From CALFUK01 sp964450495 (lineage in GTDB: Bacteria; Bacteroidota; Bacteroidia; Chitinophagales; Saprospiraceae), in NCBI GenBank assembly GCA_964450495.1, contig CAYVFU010000002.1:52203-116202 (forward strand): DNA of 64,000 nucleotides, written 5' to 3'. Of this stretch, positions 1 through 7,694 are shown one piece after another (positions within the stretch are counted from its first letter, which is position 1; every line of letters starts with the position of its first letter). The position numbers and the translations under genes were made by a program. The notes beneath the pieces are model-generated. The model worked only from the letters and a program-made list of their open reading frames with translations. It did no database searches and was not told the DNA's origin.

Positions 1-380
1 TAAAGAGAGATAAAATAAGAGAAGGACAAACAGTCTTAATTGATAAATTGTATTTTGAACCAGATAGCTTCTCAATCATCAGAAATTCATATCCAATCTT
101 AAATGAGATTTACTATTTCTTAAAAGACAATGAAGATATAGCAGTAGAAATCCAAGGCCATACCAATGGCAACAGAGGCATCACACATGAATATTGTGAT
201 AATTTATCCACAAAAAGAGCGAAAGAAGTTGCCTCATATCTAGCTAAAAAAGGCATTGAAGTTGACCGACTCAAATACAAGGGATATGGGAAGCGCAAAC
301 CCATCGCCTCTAATCGCACCAAGGAAGGTAAGGCTCGAAATCAGCGAGTAGAGATTAAGATTCTGAGTATTAAGAATTGA
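1..380 (+). CDS. OmpA-like C-terminal domain protein, 5' end outside window
   Basis: The reading frame is open from the first bases of the window, so the true start lies upstream; the first possible internal start (TTG at 48) falls inside the conserved fold and is not credible. The visible ~125 residues are an OmpA/MotB-type peptidoglycan-binding domain: an LYFEPDS-like first strand, the GHTNG loop, LSTKRAKEVASYL helix, KGYGKRKPIASN and the closing ARNQRVEI motif. Family members sit in the outer membrane or periplasm and bind diaminopimelate in peptidoglycan. The domain ends at the stop without further extension. The upstream half, which could be a barrel, TPR or WD40-like region in Bacteroidota, is not visible. 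Confidence 0.85.
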   Translation, partial: KRDKIREGQTVLIDKLYFEPDSFSIIRNSYPILNEIYYFLKDNEDIAVEIQGHTNGNRGITHEYCDNLSTKRAKEVASYLAKKGIEVDRLKYKGYGKRKPIASNRTKEGKARNQRVEIKILSIKN

Positions 381-495
381 GTTTTAAACATTAAGAAACT
401 ACGATTATTGCTCTGAACGTTTTAACCAAGCGATCAATAAGAACATTAAGATTTGCCTCTCTAGGCATCTCGCTCAATCAAAACAACTTTAGCCT

Positions 496-1761
496 TTAAT
501 CCTTAAACTCCAATTCGAATCCTAGCTTCCTCAGGTCGTCCCAATACCCACCATAGGATTTACTCACAACTTTTGGTTTCAAAATAGATAAGCCTTGCAA
601 TAAACCTATTGGTGCAAACGCCATTGCCATACGATGATCCTTATATGTCTCTATGTTTACTATTGCATCAGCAGTTATGGAACCATTAATGGCATAATAC
701 TCATCGTCAGAACGAGGGCTGAATTTAGCTGGCAACTTTGACAAATAGACTTGGAATTTTCCCAATTCATTCTGCAAAGCAGCTATTCGATCAGTTTCTT
801 TAATTTTTAATGTCTTCAGACCTGTAAAAATGGAATAAATGCCTGTTCCTGCTGCCATTACGGCTACCGTCTGTGCTAAATCCGGTTGCTTTATGAAATC
901 GTATTCATATAAATCTTTACGAAGCGAATCGTCTTTTGTTAATCGCCAAATACCATTCTCATAGCTAGCCGATACACCAAAAGGTTTGGCAATATCAGCA
1001 ATAGCACTATCCCCTTGAAGACTAGTTTTGAATAAACCTTCCAAGGAGATGTCAGCCTCTTTTGCCAATGCAGCGATAGAAAAATAGTAGGATGCTGCTG
1101 ACCAATCCGACTCCACAACAAAGGGCTTACCTTCATACGCCTGGTGTTGTACATCAATGGTCATATCGCCTTTCCATTCGTGCTTCACACCAAACTCCTC
1201 CATAATGCGCAAGGTCATTTCCAAATATGGTCTTGATACTAAAGCATCTTGGATATGCAAGCAAAGTCCATTAGGCAAGACAGGAGCAACCATCAATAAA
1301 GCTGATAAATATTGACTACTCACACTCCCGGAAATCTTCACATCTCTGTTGTATTGATCAGGATCTATTTCTCCTATTTTCAAAGGAGGATACCCTTCAT
1401 TTTCCATGTACTCTATGGAGACCCCTAATGTTCGAAGCGCATCAACTAAAGGTCCAATCGGTCGCTCTTTCATCCGCTGACTTCCAGTCAATACCTGCTC
1501 ACCTTTTTGCAATGCCAAATAAGCTGTCATAAATCGATAACACGTACCTGCATGGCCAGAATCATACACATGACCATCTTGTTGCCGAAGTAAATTGGTC
1601 ATGATTTCAGTATCATCACTTGCTCCCAGATTATCGATAGAGAAATTATCTCCTGACAATGCTCGTATGATCAAGACTCTATTGCTGATGCTTTTTGACC
1701 CTTCTAATTTGATGCTTCCTTTGGTGATACCAGTAGGATGTTTGACTAAGACAGATTCCAT
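496..1761 (-). CDS. aroA: 3-phosphoshikimate 1-carboxyvinyltransferase (EPSP synthase)
   Basis: This enzyme joins shikimate-3-phosphate and phosphoenolpyruvate in the sixth step of the cytosolic shikimate pathway. At 421 residues it is normal in length. Visible motifs are GSKSISNR (residues 21-28), GHAGTCYRF (69-77, the PEP-binding loop, with His where many enzymes have Asn), ERPIGPLVDAL near 100, SGSVSSQYLSALL, KETDRIAAL and the terminal KDHRMAMAFA. The ATG follows the phoH stop codon with no intervening base (TAAATG), so the two are co-transcribed and probably translationally coupled. Another shikimate gene, aroB, lies about 2.4 kb away on the opposite strand. Confidence 0.95.
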   Translation of the reverse strand: MESVLVKHPTGITKGSIKLEGSKSISNRVLIIRALSGDNFSIDNLGASDDTEIMTNLLRQQDGHVYDSGHAGTCYRFMTAYLALQKGEQVLTGSQRMKERPIGPLVDALRTLGVSIEYMENEGYPPLKIGEIDPDQYNRDVKISGSVSSQYLSALLMVAPVLPNGLCLHIQDALVSRPYLEMTLRIMEEFGVKHEWKGDMTIDVQHQAYEGKPFVVESDWSAASYYFSIAALAKEADISLEGLFKTSLQGDSAIADIAKPFGVSASYENGIWRLTKDDSLRKDLYEYDFIKQPDLAQTVAVMAAGTGIYSIFTGLKTLKIKETDRIAALQNELGKFQVYLSKLPAKFSPRSDDEYYAINGSITADAIVNIETYKDHRMAMAFAPIGLLQGLSILKPKVVSKSYGGYWDDLRKLGFELEFKD

Positions 1762-2799
1762 TTATTCTTCTTCGATTTTGTCTAACTGCTCAACGGCTTC
1801 TTGTTTTGCTTTATATGCATTTTCTTTCTCTTCTTTTGCTTTCTTCCACTCGTTCGAATGGCGTTCGTAGGCGATGATGATGTCTTTCACCAATCTGTGT
1901 CTGACCACATCGTTGGCATCAAGAAACAGAGTACCGATGCCAGGAATTGGCTTTAAGATATCTATTGCCGTATGCAGACCTGAACGTTGTCTAGTAGGTA
2001 AATCTATCTGGCTCAGATCTCCTGTAATGATGCATTTGGCGGATGGACCAAGCCTTGTTAAAAACATCTTTATTTGCGAACTGGTCGTATTTTGAGCCTC
2101 ATCCAAAATAATGAAAGCTTGATCAAGTGTACGACCTCTCATGTATGCTAAAGGAGCCACCTCAATAACACGTGTACTCATGAAGTGCTCTAATTTCTCC
2201 GCTGGCAACATATCTTCTAAGGCATCATATAGTGGCCGCAAGTAAGGATCTATTTTTTCTTTTAAATCGCCCGGTAAAAAACCTAAACTTTCACCAGCTT
2301 CAACAGCAGGTCTAGTGAGGATAATTTTTTTGACCAATCGATTTTTTAATGCACGCACCGCAAGGGCAACTGCTGTATATGTCTTACCTGTACCAGCAGG
2401 ACCTATGGCAAAAACAACATCGTTGTGTTCTGACAAATCTATGAGACGCTTTTGGTTCTTTGTGCGCGCTTTGATAGGCTTACCGTTTCTGCCATGGAGG
2501 ATGGTAGTCCCAATGTGCCCATTACCCGATTCATCCAAAAATGGGTTGGTACCATTGATGATGTCAGCCATTACGTCTTTATTCAACTCTTGTTTTTGCT
2601 TGACAAGTCTGACCATAGTCTCTAATTTGGCCTTTACTTTCTGTGTTTCTTTCTTCTCGCCTGACAAGCGTATAGTGCTTCCTCGTGATGTAATTGATAC
2701 ATCTGGAAAAGCTTCTTTTAGAATATTGAGTTTAGAATTGCGTTGTCCGTAGAGATCAATTGGATCTATGCCTGTAATACTAAGATTGATTTCGCTCAA
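1762..2799 (-). CDS. phoH: PhoH family ATPase
   Basis: A PhoH-type P-loop protein of 345 residues, a cytosolic ATPase family linked to RNA metabolism. An N-terminal KH-like stretch (about 1-75) is followed by the PhoH domain with Walker A GPAGTGKT (133-140) and Walker B FIILDEAQN (229-236), then a conserved TGDLSQIDLP segment. The last ~35 residues are highly charged (HSNEWKKAKEEKENAYKAKQ) and predicted coiled coil, an extension beyond the core domain. It heads a two-gene operon with aroA. A TAnnTTTG-type -7 box lies about 50 bases upstream. Confidence 0.93.
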   Translation of the reverse strand: MSEINLSITGIDPIDLYGQRNSKLNILKEAFPDVSITSRGSTIRLSGEKKETQKVKAKLETMVRLVKQKQELNKDVMADIINGTNPFLDESGNGHIGTTILHGRNGKPIKARTKNQKRLIDLSEHNDVVFAIGPAGTGKTYTAVALAVRALKNRLVKKIILTRPAVEAGESLGFLPGDLKEKIDPYLRPLYDALEDMLPAEKLEHFMSTRVIEVAPLAYMRGRTLDQAFIILDEAQNTTSSQIKMFLTRLGPSAKCIITGDLSQIDLPTRQRSGLHTAIDILKPIPGIGTLFLDANDVVRHRLVKDIIIAYERHSNEWKKAKEEKENAYKAKQEAVEQLDKIEEE

Positions 2800-2848
2800 T
2801 AGTTAACATCGTTTTTATTGTGAAAAAATAGCGACCACAGTGAATGGA

Positions 2849-2856
2849 CAAATATA
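2849..2856 (-). promoter_or_regulatory. Candidate Bacteroidota -7 box for phoH-aroA
   Basis: On the minus strand this reads TATATTTG, an exact match to the Bacteroidota -7 consensus TAnnTTTG. It is about 50 bases before the phoH ATG. The nearest upstream TTG is about 25 bases away, longer than the usual spacing to the -33 element, so only the -7 half is well supported. The 272-base divergent intergenic region 2800-3071 shows nothing else recognisable apart from the opposite-facing box at 3009. Confidence 0.4.
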
Positions 2857-3008
2857 AATGAAAAAGCCTAAAGAGTGGTTCCAATAAATGAGTGATCCTT
2901 AACAAGATGTAGTACGGACATCACGTTTAAAGACTGTAACTGGCACCAATGTTACCAATCAAAATTCAATTAATTGTGTTGTGATGGGATTCATTATCGA
3001 CTAGTTAT

Positions 3009-3016
3009 TATATTTG
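3009..3016 (+). promoter_or_regulatory. Candidate Bacteroidota -7 box for the SAM-hydrolase/aroB operon
   Basis: Reads TATATTTG, matching TAnnTTTG, about 56 bases upstream of the ATG at 3072. No well-spaced -33 TTG is seen (the closest ends about 27 bases upstream), so support comes from the -7 match and from its position in the divergent intergenic region. Confidence 0.4.
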
Positions 3017-3071
3017 ACAAATATTTATAATACATAATCAATTGATTCTCTAAGAAAATTGTGTCCCACTA

Positions 3072-3842
3072 ATGAGCATTGTTAGCCTTACTTCAGATTA
3101 TGGTTATAAAGATTACTACACTTCTCAGCTAAAAGCTGCCATTCTTAAGCGCAAACCAGATTTCAAACTTATTGACATAAACCACAACATCAAGCACTAT
3201 GATATTGTAGAAGGTGCTTTTTTCATAGAAAACGTCTACCGTCATTTTCCAGAAGGAACAATTCATTTAGGAGCGGTCAATGTTTATCACACCACCAATG
3301 ATGATGTCATAGCATTCGAACATAAAGGACATTATTTTGTGGGACCCAACAACGGTCTATTTTCACTAGTATTCAAACAAGATGTTCAACTAAAGGTCTT
3401 TTCCATTACAAGAGACGACTCTATGCCATTTGTCATGGATGTATTTGCACATGCGATCGCAGCGATTGGTCATGGATTACCTCTAGAGGATATAGGCACA
3501 CCCACTGAAAATTTCATTCAAAAAATAGGCATACAACCGGTCAAGACTGCTTCACAAATAAGAGCCACCATCATCCACATCGACCAATATGGCAACGTGA
3601 TTGTAAATTTAAAGCGAGAGGTATTTGATCATGTCAGACAAAAACGGCGTTATAAAATTTATTATAAAAGCAAAGATCCTATTACGCATCTGAGTAAGCA
3701 CTATGGTAGTGTCGGCATCAATGAAGCTCTTGCTTATTTTAATGCATCAGACTATTTAGAGATTGCTGTAAATATGGGTAATGCTCATGAATTACTAAAT
3801 TTACGCAAACACGAAACCATACAAATAGACTTTCACGAATAA
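3072..3842 (+). CDS. SAM hydroxide adenosyltransferase (DUF62) family protein
   Basis: A 256-residue member of the DUF62 family, whose characterised members hydrolyse S-adenosylmethionine to adenosine and methionine, and which is related to fluorinases and chlorinases. Diagnostic features are the N-terminal TSDYGYKDYYTSQLK, the LIDINHNIKHYD segment, EGTIHLGAVN, the FVGPNNGLFSLVF motif and, in the C-terminal domain, IIHIDQYGNVIVN. The Asp and His residues expected for hydroxide activation are present in these motifs; nothing suggests halide specificity. It is followed after 2 bases by an ABM monooxygenase and then aroB, so it opens a three-gene operon. Confidence 0.9.
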   Translation: MSIVSLTSDYGYKDYYTSQLKAAILKRKPDFKLIDINHNIKHYDIVEGAFFIENVYRHFPEGTIHLGAVNVYHTTNDDVIAFEHKGHYFVGPNNGLFSLVFKQDVQLKVFSITRDDSMPFVMDVFAHAIAAIGHGLPLEDIGTPTENFIQKIGIQPVKTASQIRATIIHIDQYGNVIVNLKREVFDHVRQKRRYKIYYKSKDPITHLSKHYGSVGINEALAYFNASDYLEIAVNMGNAHELLNLRKHETIQIDFHE

Positions 3843-3844
3843 TT

Positions 3845-4141
3845 ATGATCCATAGATTTGTCAAACTTACATTTCAGAAAGAGCACATCGATGTGTTTGT
3901 CACAAGATTTGATAAAATCAAAATTGAAATTCGTAGTCAGGAAGGTTGTGAATATCTTCGCTTGTTTCAAGACAAAAAAGATCCTCGTATTTTCTTTACG
4001 CACAGTGTATGGATAGATGAAGCACATTTGAATGCTTATCGTAAATCTGAATTCTTTGGTGTCAACTGGCCTGAAGTAAAAACTTTGTTTGCGAGAGATC
4101 CAATCGCTTGGAGCCTGGATCAACGAGATGAACTCCCATAG
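3845..4141 (+). CDS. Antibiotic biosynthesis monooxygenase (ABM) domain protein
   Basis: A 98-residue single-domain ABM/YgiN-like protein with a dimeric ferredoxin-like alpha-beta barrel fold. Typical marks are the opening HRFVKLTFQKEHIDVF strand, a central EGCEYLRLFQD segment, FTHSVWIDEAHLNAYR and a terminal FFGVNWPEVKTLFARDP. Members are cofactor-free quinol monooxygenases or oxidative-stress proteins; the substrate cannot be read from sequence. It sits 2 bases after the SAM-hydrolase gene and 3 bases before aroB, so the three genes are almost certainly one transcript. Confidence 0.85.
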   Translation: MIHRFVKLTFQKEHIDVFVTRFDKIKIEIRSQEGCEYLRLFQDKKDPRIFFTHSVWIDEAHLNAYRKSEFFGVNWPEVKTLFARDPIAWSLDQRDELP

Positions 4142-4144
4142 CTT

Positions 4145-5197
4145 ATGAATAATATTTCTTGCCAATCTTACAATGTTGTATTTGACCAGCCTTGGGCAAC
4201 ACTTAATGCTTTAGTCAAAGAAAAAGCATACAGCAAAATTTTTGTTTTAGTTGACACATTGACAGAAGAGCACTGCTTGCCAATATTAAAGGAAAAGACA
4301 AGCTTTGACAGTCACGTCATTTCTATTCCTTCTGGTGAAAAATATAAAACGATCGAAACTTGCCAAACAATCTGGTCTTCCTTAATTGAAAGCCAGGCGG
4401 ATCGTCACAGCTGTTTACTCAATTTAGGTGGCGGTGTTATCGGAGATATGGGCGGCTTTTGCGCTTCTACGTTCATGAGAGGGATCGATTTTGTACAAGT
4501 TCCCACGACCCTACTATCTCAAGTTGATGCATCAGTTGGCAGTAAACTCGGCATTGATTATTTGGATTATAAAAATATTGTCGGGGTGTTTAATGAACCA
4601 CAAGCTGTGTTGATCGACGTTCAATTTTTACAAACCTTAATTGATAGAGAATTACGCAGCGGCTATGCTGAAGTGATCAAACACGCTTTAATACAAGATG
4701 CAAATTTATGGCAAGACCTTCAGTCAATCAAAGACCTTAAAGCTGTCGACTGGTTACCCATCGTCCATAGAAATGTTGACATCAAAAAAACAGTTGTTGA
4801 CCAAGATCCTTATGAGAAAGGCTTGCGCAAGATTTTGAATTTTGGTCACACGATTGGTCATGCTGTAGAGACTAATTATCTACATCAGGAGCATCCCTTA
4901 TTACATGGTGAGGCAATTGCCATAGGGATGATCGTAGAGAGTTGGATTGCTAAGGAGAAAGGGTTACTTAATGAAAGTGCATTCAAAGAGATTGAGGCTT
5001 ATATTCGATCGATTTATGATGATTTGCCTAGTGAGATTAATAATCAATCATCGGTATTGGCGCATATGAAAGCGGATAAGAAGAACAAAGGAGGCGTGGT
5101 ATTAGCGTCATTGGTCACAGGGATTGGTGAGTGTGGGTTTGATGTAAAATTTGAGCAGAAGGAAGCCCTTCAAGGGATGGAGTCATTTTCTAGTTAG
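4145..5197 (+). CDS. aroB: 3-dehydroquinate synthase
   Basis: It converts DAHP to 3-dehydroquinate, the second shikimate-pathway step, using NAD and a divalent metal. The 350-residue protein carries SGEKYKT (63-69), the NAD-binding GGGVIGD (95-101), the QVPTTLLSQVDASVGSK segment (118-134), RSGYAEVIKH (171-180, metal-ligand Glu), FGHTIGHAVE (233-242) and LLHGEAIAIGM (252-262). Each metal-binding motif is intact. It ends a three-gene operon. Nothing clear as a terminator is seen in the 128 bases before the convergent neighbour. Confidence 0.95.
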   Translation: MNNISCQSYNVVFDQPWATLNALVKEKAYSKIFVLVDTLTEEHCLPILKEKTSFDSHVISIPSGEKYKTIETCQTIWSSLIESQADRHSCLLNLGGGVIGDMGGFCASTFMRGIDFVQVPTTLLSQVDASVGSKLGIDYLDYKNIVGVFNEPQAVLIDVQFLQTLIDRELRSGYAEVIKHALIQDANLWQDLQSIKDLKAVDWLPIVHRNVDIKKTVVDQDPYEKGLRKILNFGHTIGHAVETNYLHQEHPLLHGEAIAIGMIVESWIAKEKGLLNESAFKEIEAYIRSIYDDLPSEINNQSSVLAHMKADKKNKGGVVLASLVTGIGECGFDVKFEQKEALQGMESFSS

Positions 5198-5325
5198 CCT
5201 GTTTACGTCACAGAAGAAAATGCTTAACAAGCTAGGTCTACTAAATATAACATTTGTAGAAAGACTTGAATTGAACTTAATATTTTCTAAAGCCACTCAA
5301 TAGAATGCAGTGCTTAAAAAGAGCT

Positions 5326-6396
5326 CTATTCTGACTTAAATGTTAGTGCTTCTACTTCCAGTTCTACCTTATCTTGACCCTCTTCGACAGCTCGATCAAA
5401 CAAATACCGCAAATTATTCCCTGCCAAATCTTCTAACTGATGCCCTACATTTACAGTATACTCACCTTGTTTCCATTCGACCTCTGGAATAAAAGATATA
5501 CTGTTCATTTTGCTATCATATTTGAGCTGTCCATCCACAGATTGCCCATTATAGCTGACACTAAAGGCATCTACCAAACTGCCATAATCTAATTGCTCAC
5601 CGCACAATATTTCTAATGGTTGTTTTGTACGGGCTTTAACATTCCCAATTTGCCATTTTGCTATCGATGGTTTTGTTCTATCTGGTTCTATGGTAGTAAA
5701 CGAATGGTTCACTGATGCTACAATTGGCAATCCTGTTGCATCCTTGAGCGTGTTGGCAATTTGAAGTGTATAGTGTTGCGCCTTTTCAAACACACTACCT
5801 AAATGCTGATTAGGACCAAGCATTCTTTTTTGCCTTCCAGGTTCGATCCAGATGGTTAAAAGTGTCCCATCAGGAGAAAGTAAAGGAGCACCTAAATGTA
5901 AAATAGATCGATTTATGGGCTTTCCATCTTGGTTTATAAACTGAATATGCTCATAAATCTTAACAGGATTCACAGGTTTGGAAAACTCAATGTACCATTT
6001 CAATACATTTGTAGGGACTTGCCTAGCACTTGGGTAAACAGATGTTACAACCATAGGTGCTTGATCATCTTCTCCATCGATTTCGAAAAAAAAGACTTGT
6101 TGATTGTAAACCAAAGTGTATGGCGTTTCTAAATCAAATGGCACAAGTGGCTTAAAGGTGGTTGAGGACGTATCTTTATATCTCGTTCCTAGGATACCTT
6201 GTGTTTCTTCTCTTTGTCTATTGTCGTGAATTTTTCCTTTTAAAATTTTAAAGTCTTCTCCAACATGAGGAGTTGGAATAAGCAAGTGACTTCTACTGTA
6301 GTCATAATTTTCTGGAAGCTGTTGGGCTTCAACTTCCAGAAAACTGACTAGTACTATTACACTTAGATATAAAAATCTCAATTGTCTAATCAACAA
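5326..6396 (-). CDS. Secreted protein with Ig-like (SbsA-type) domains, unknown role
   Basis: A 356-residue exported protein. The start is TTG at 6396, immediately after the stop of the upstream gene; the N-terminus LIRQLRFLYLSVIVLVSFLE is a signal peptide, with likely cleavage after VEA. The region from about residue 110 contains VTSVYPSARQVPTN and EFSKPVNPV, typical of bacterial Ig-like SbsA domains; a second such segment starts near DRTKPSIAKW and ends with LEDLAGNNLRYLFD. I do not recognise a catalytic domain. It forms a two-gene transcript with the beta-propeller-like gene upstream, so they may work together on the cell surface or in the periplasm. Confidence 0.7.
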   Translation of the reverse strand: MLIRQLRFLYLSVIVLVSFLEVEAQQLPENYDYSRSHLLIPTPHVGEDFKILKGKIHDNRQREETQGILGTRYKDTSSTTFKPLVPFDLETPYTLVYNQQVFFFEIDGEDDQAPMVVTSVYPSARQVPTNVLKWYIEFSKPVNPVKIYEHIQFINQDGKPINRSILHLGAPLLSPDGTLLTIWIEPGRQKRMLGPNQHLGSVFEKAQHYTLQIANTLKDATGLPIVASVNHSFTTIEPDRTKPSIAKWQIGNVKARTKQPLEILCGEQLDYGSLVDAFSVSYNGQSVDGQLKYDSKMNSISFIPEVEWKQGEYTVNVGHQLEDLAGNNLRYLFDRAVEEGQDKVELEVEALTFKSE

Positions 6397-7494
6397 TTAC
6401 AACCAACGGTTATTACTCGTTTTTAGAGCTAAGACTCCATCTGCTTGTCGCTGAATCATTACAAAAGTAGATTCATTGAGTTTGTCTAGTTGCTGTACAT
6501 TGACGAAAGGGAGATTAACAAAATCGATCCCAGCAGTACCAGCTCTCTCCACTACTTTTTCTGATAAAGATTCTCCAAAACTTTCGATATCTGAAACTTT
6601 AATTTTCATGACAGCCCTATTTGTATTGGCCATTAATATGTAGCGCTTGCCCTCTTTCTCCATTTCAATTATATCGAGAGGTGTATTCCAATTGCCTAAC
6701 TCAGCGACAGTACGTCCTTTTGTATGTTCGCCATTTTTGAGTTCGTCCAATGGGAAAACGACAAGAGGAGTACACGTATAACTAGCAAGTATTTGTGATT
6801 TGCCATTTATGGTTACTGGAGTAAAGGTTTTTATCGGTGAGTGCGTCTCGTATTTTCCGTGAGCTGCGTGATAAATCTCTAAAGAGCTTTGCATCTCTTT
6901 GTCACTAAAAGGAAAGGTTAGTGCTCGGAACGTAGAAGCAAATTCTGCATTACTCAGACCACTGACCATTACTTTACCATCTGCATATCTTAAATCTGAA
7001 ATTGCCCATTTTCGCAAAGATCTCCCTCGTCTGTCTTGAGCTTCAACTGAAACTGCATTATTGAGCGCTGTTTTAGAATAACTCACCTCTTCGATTGGCA
7101 CTGGTTCTAGTGTATTATTGTTTACAAGAAAAAGTAGTGATTTCCCCGAACTGTGATTGACAGCTATATATATATTTTCATTAGCGGGGTCAACAGCAAG
7201 ATCTATAACTTGAAATTGATCACTAGTTGTACCTAATAGGTTTGAAAGTTGCGCTTCTAGATCTTCTATTGCCAAGTCTTCATTAGTTGCTATTGATTGG
7301 TTTGACAAATCGATAGCAACGATTTGGGCAGCATCACTATCTCCAATAAACAGGATACTTTCTGGGCCAAATGTCAATGCGTGTATACTCTGAATATCAG
7401 GATTTCCTGTAACAAAATCTTCAGTTAGCTCATTGGACCATCCTATGGAACAGGCGATGATAGTAAAGAAAAAAAATGTCATTATTGGTTTCAT
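6397..7494 (-). CDS. Secreted beta-propeller-like protein, unknown role
   Basis: The chosen ATG at 7494 gives 365 residues beginning MKPIMTFFFFTIIACSIGWS, a signal peptide; an alternative start 33 bases upstream would add 11 residues before it. The body has repeated blades such as SIHALTFGPESILFIGDSDAAQIVAIDL, VIDLAVDPANENIYIAV and ISDLRYADGKVMVSGL, typical of an SMP-30/NHL-like propeller. No catalytic motif was identified. The adjacent downstream gene starts at the base after this stop codon. The 200-base interval to the divergent outer-membrane barrel gene holds no clear element beyond AT-rich sequence. Confidence 0.65.
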   Translation of the reverse strand: MKPIMTFFFFTIIACSIGWSNELTEDFVTGNPDIQSIHALTFGPESILFIGDSDAAQIVAIDLSNQSIATNEDLAIEDLEAQLSNLLGTTSDQFQVIDLAVDPANENIYIAVNHSSGKSLLFLVNNNTLEPVPIEEVSYSKTALNNAVSVEAQDRRGRSLRKWAISDLRYADGKVMVSGLSNAEFASTFRALTFPFSDKEMQSSLEIYHAAHGKYETHSPIKTFTPVTINGKSQILASYTCTPLVVFPLDELKNGEHTKGRTVAELGNWNTPLDIIEMEKEGKRYILMANTNRAVMKIKVSDIESFGESLSEKVVERAGTAGIDFVNLPFVNVQQLDKLNESTFVMIQRQADGVLALKTSNNRWL

Positions 7495-7694
7495 CGAGTG
7501 ATATTTAGTTTTATAAAAAAACGACACTAGTATAAACTAAAGTAAAGTAAAGAATGTTTTCACTTAGTTCTGCTATACGTATCAATATTTGACATATTGA
7601 TAGAAGCACGACAGATCAAAAGCATACGGCAATAAGTTGAATAACCGTCTATTTAAGTCGATATTTGCATTTGCATTACAAAAAGCAACCATAC

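Noticed and set aside
2315..2752. 145-codon open frame on the plus strand opposite phoH
   Set aside because: It is antisense to a well-supported PhoH gene, has no protein-like motifs and mirrors the codon pattern of that gene.
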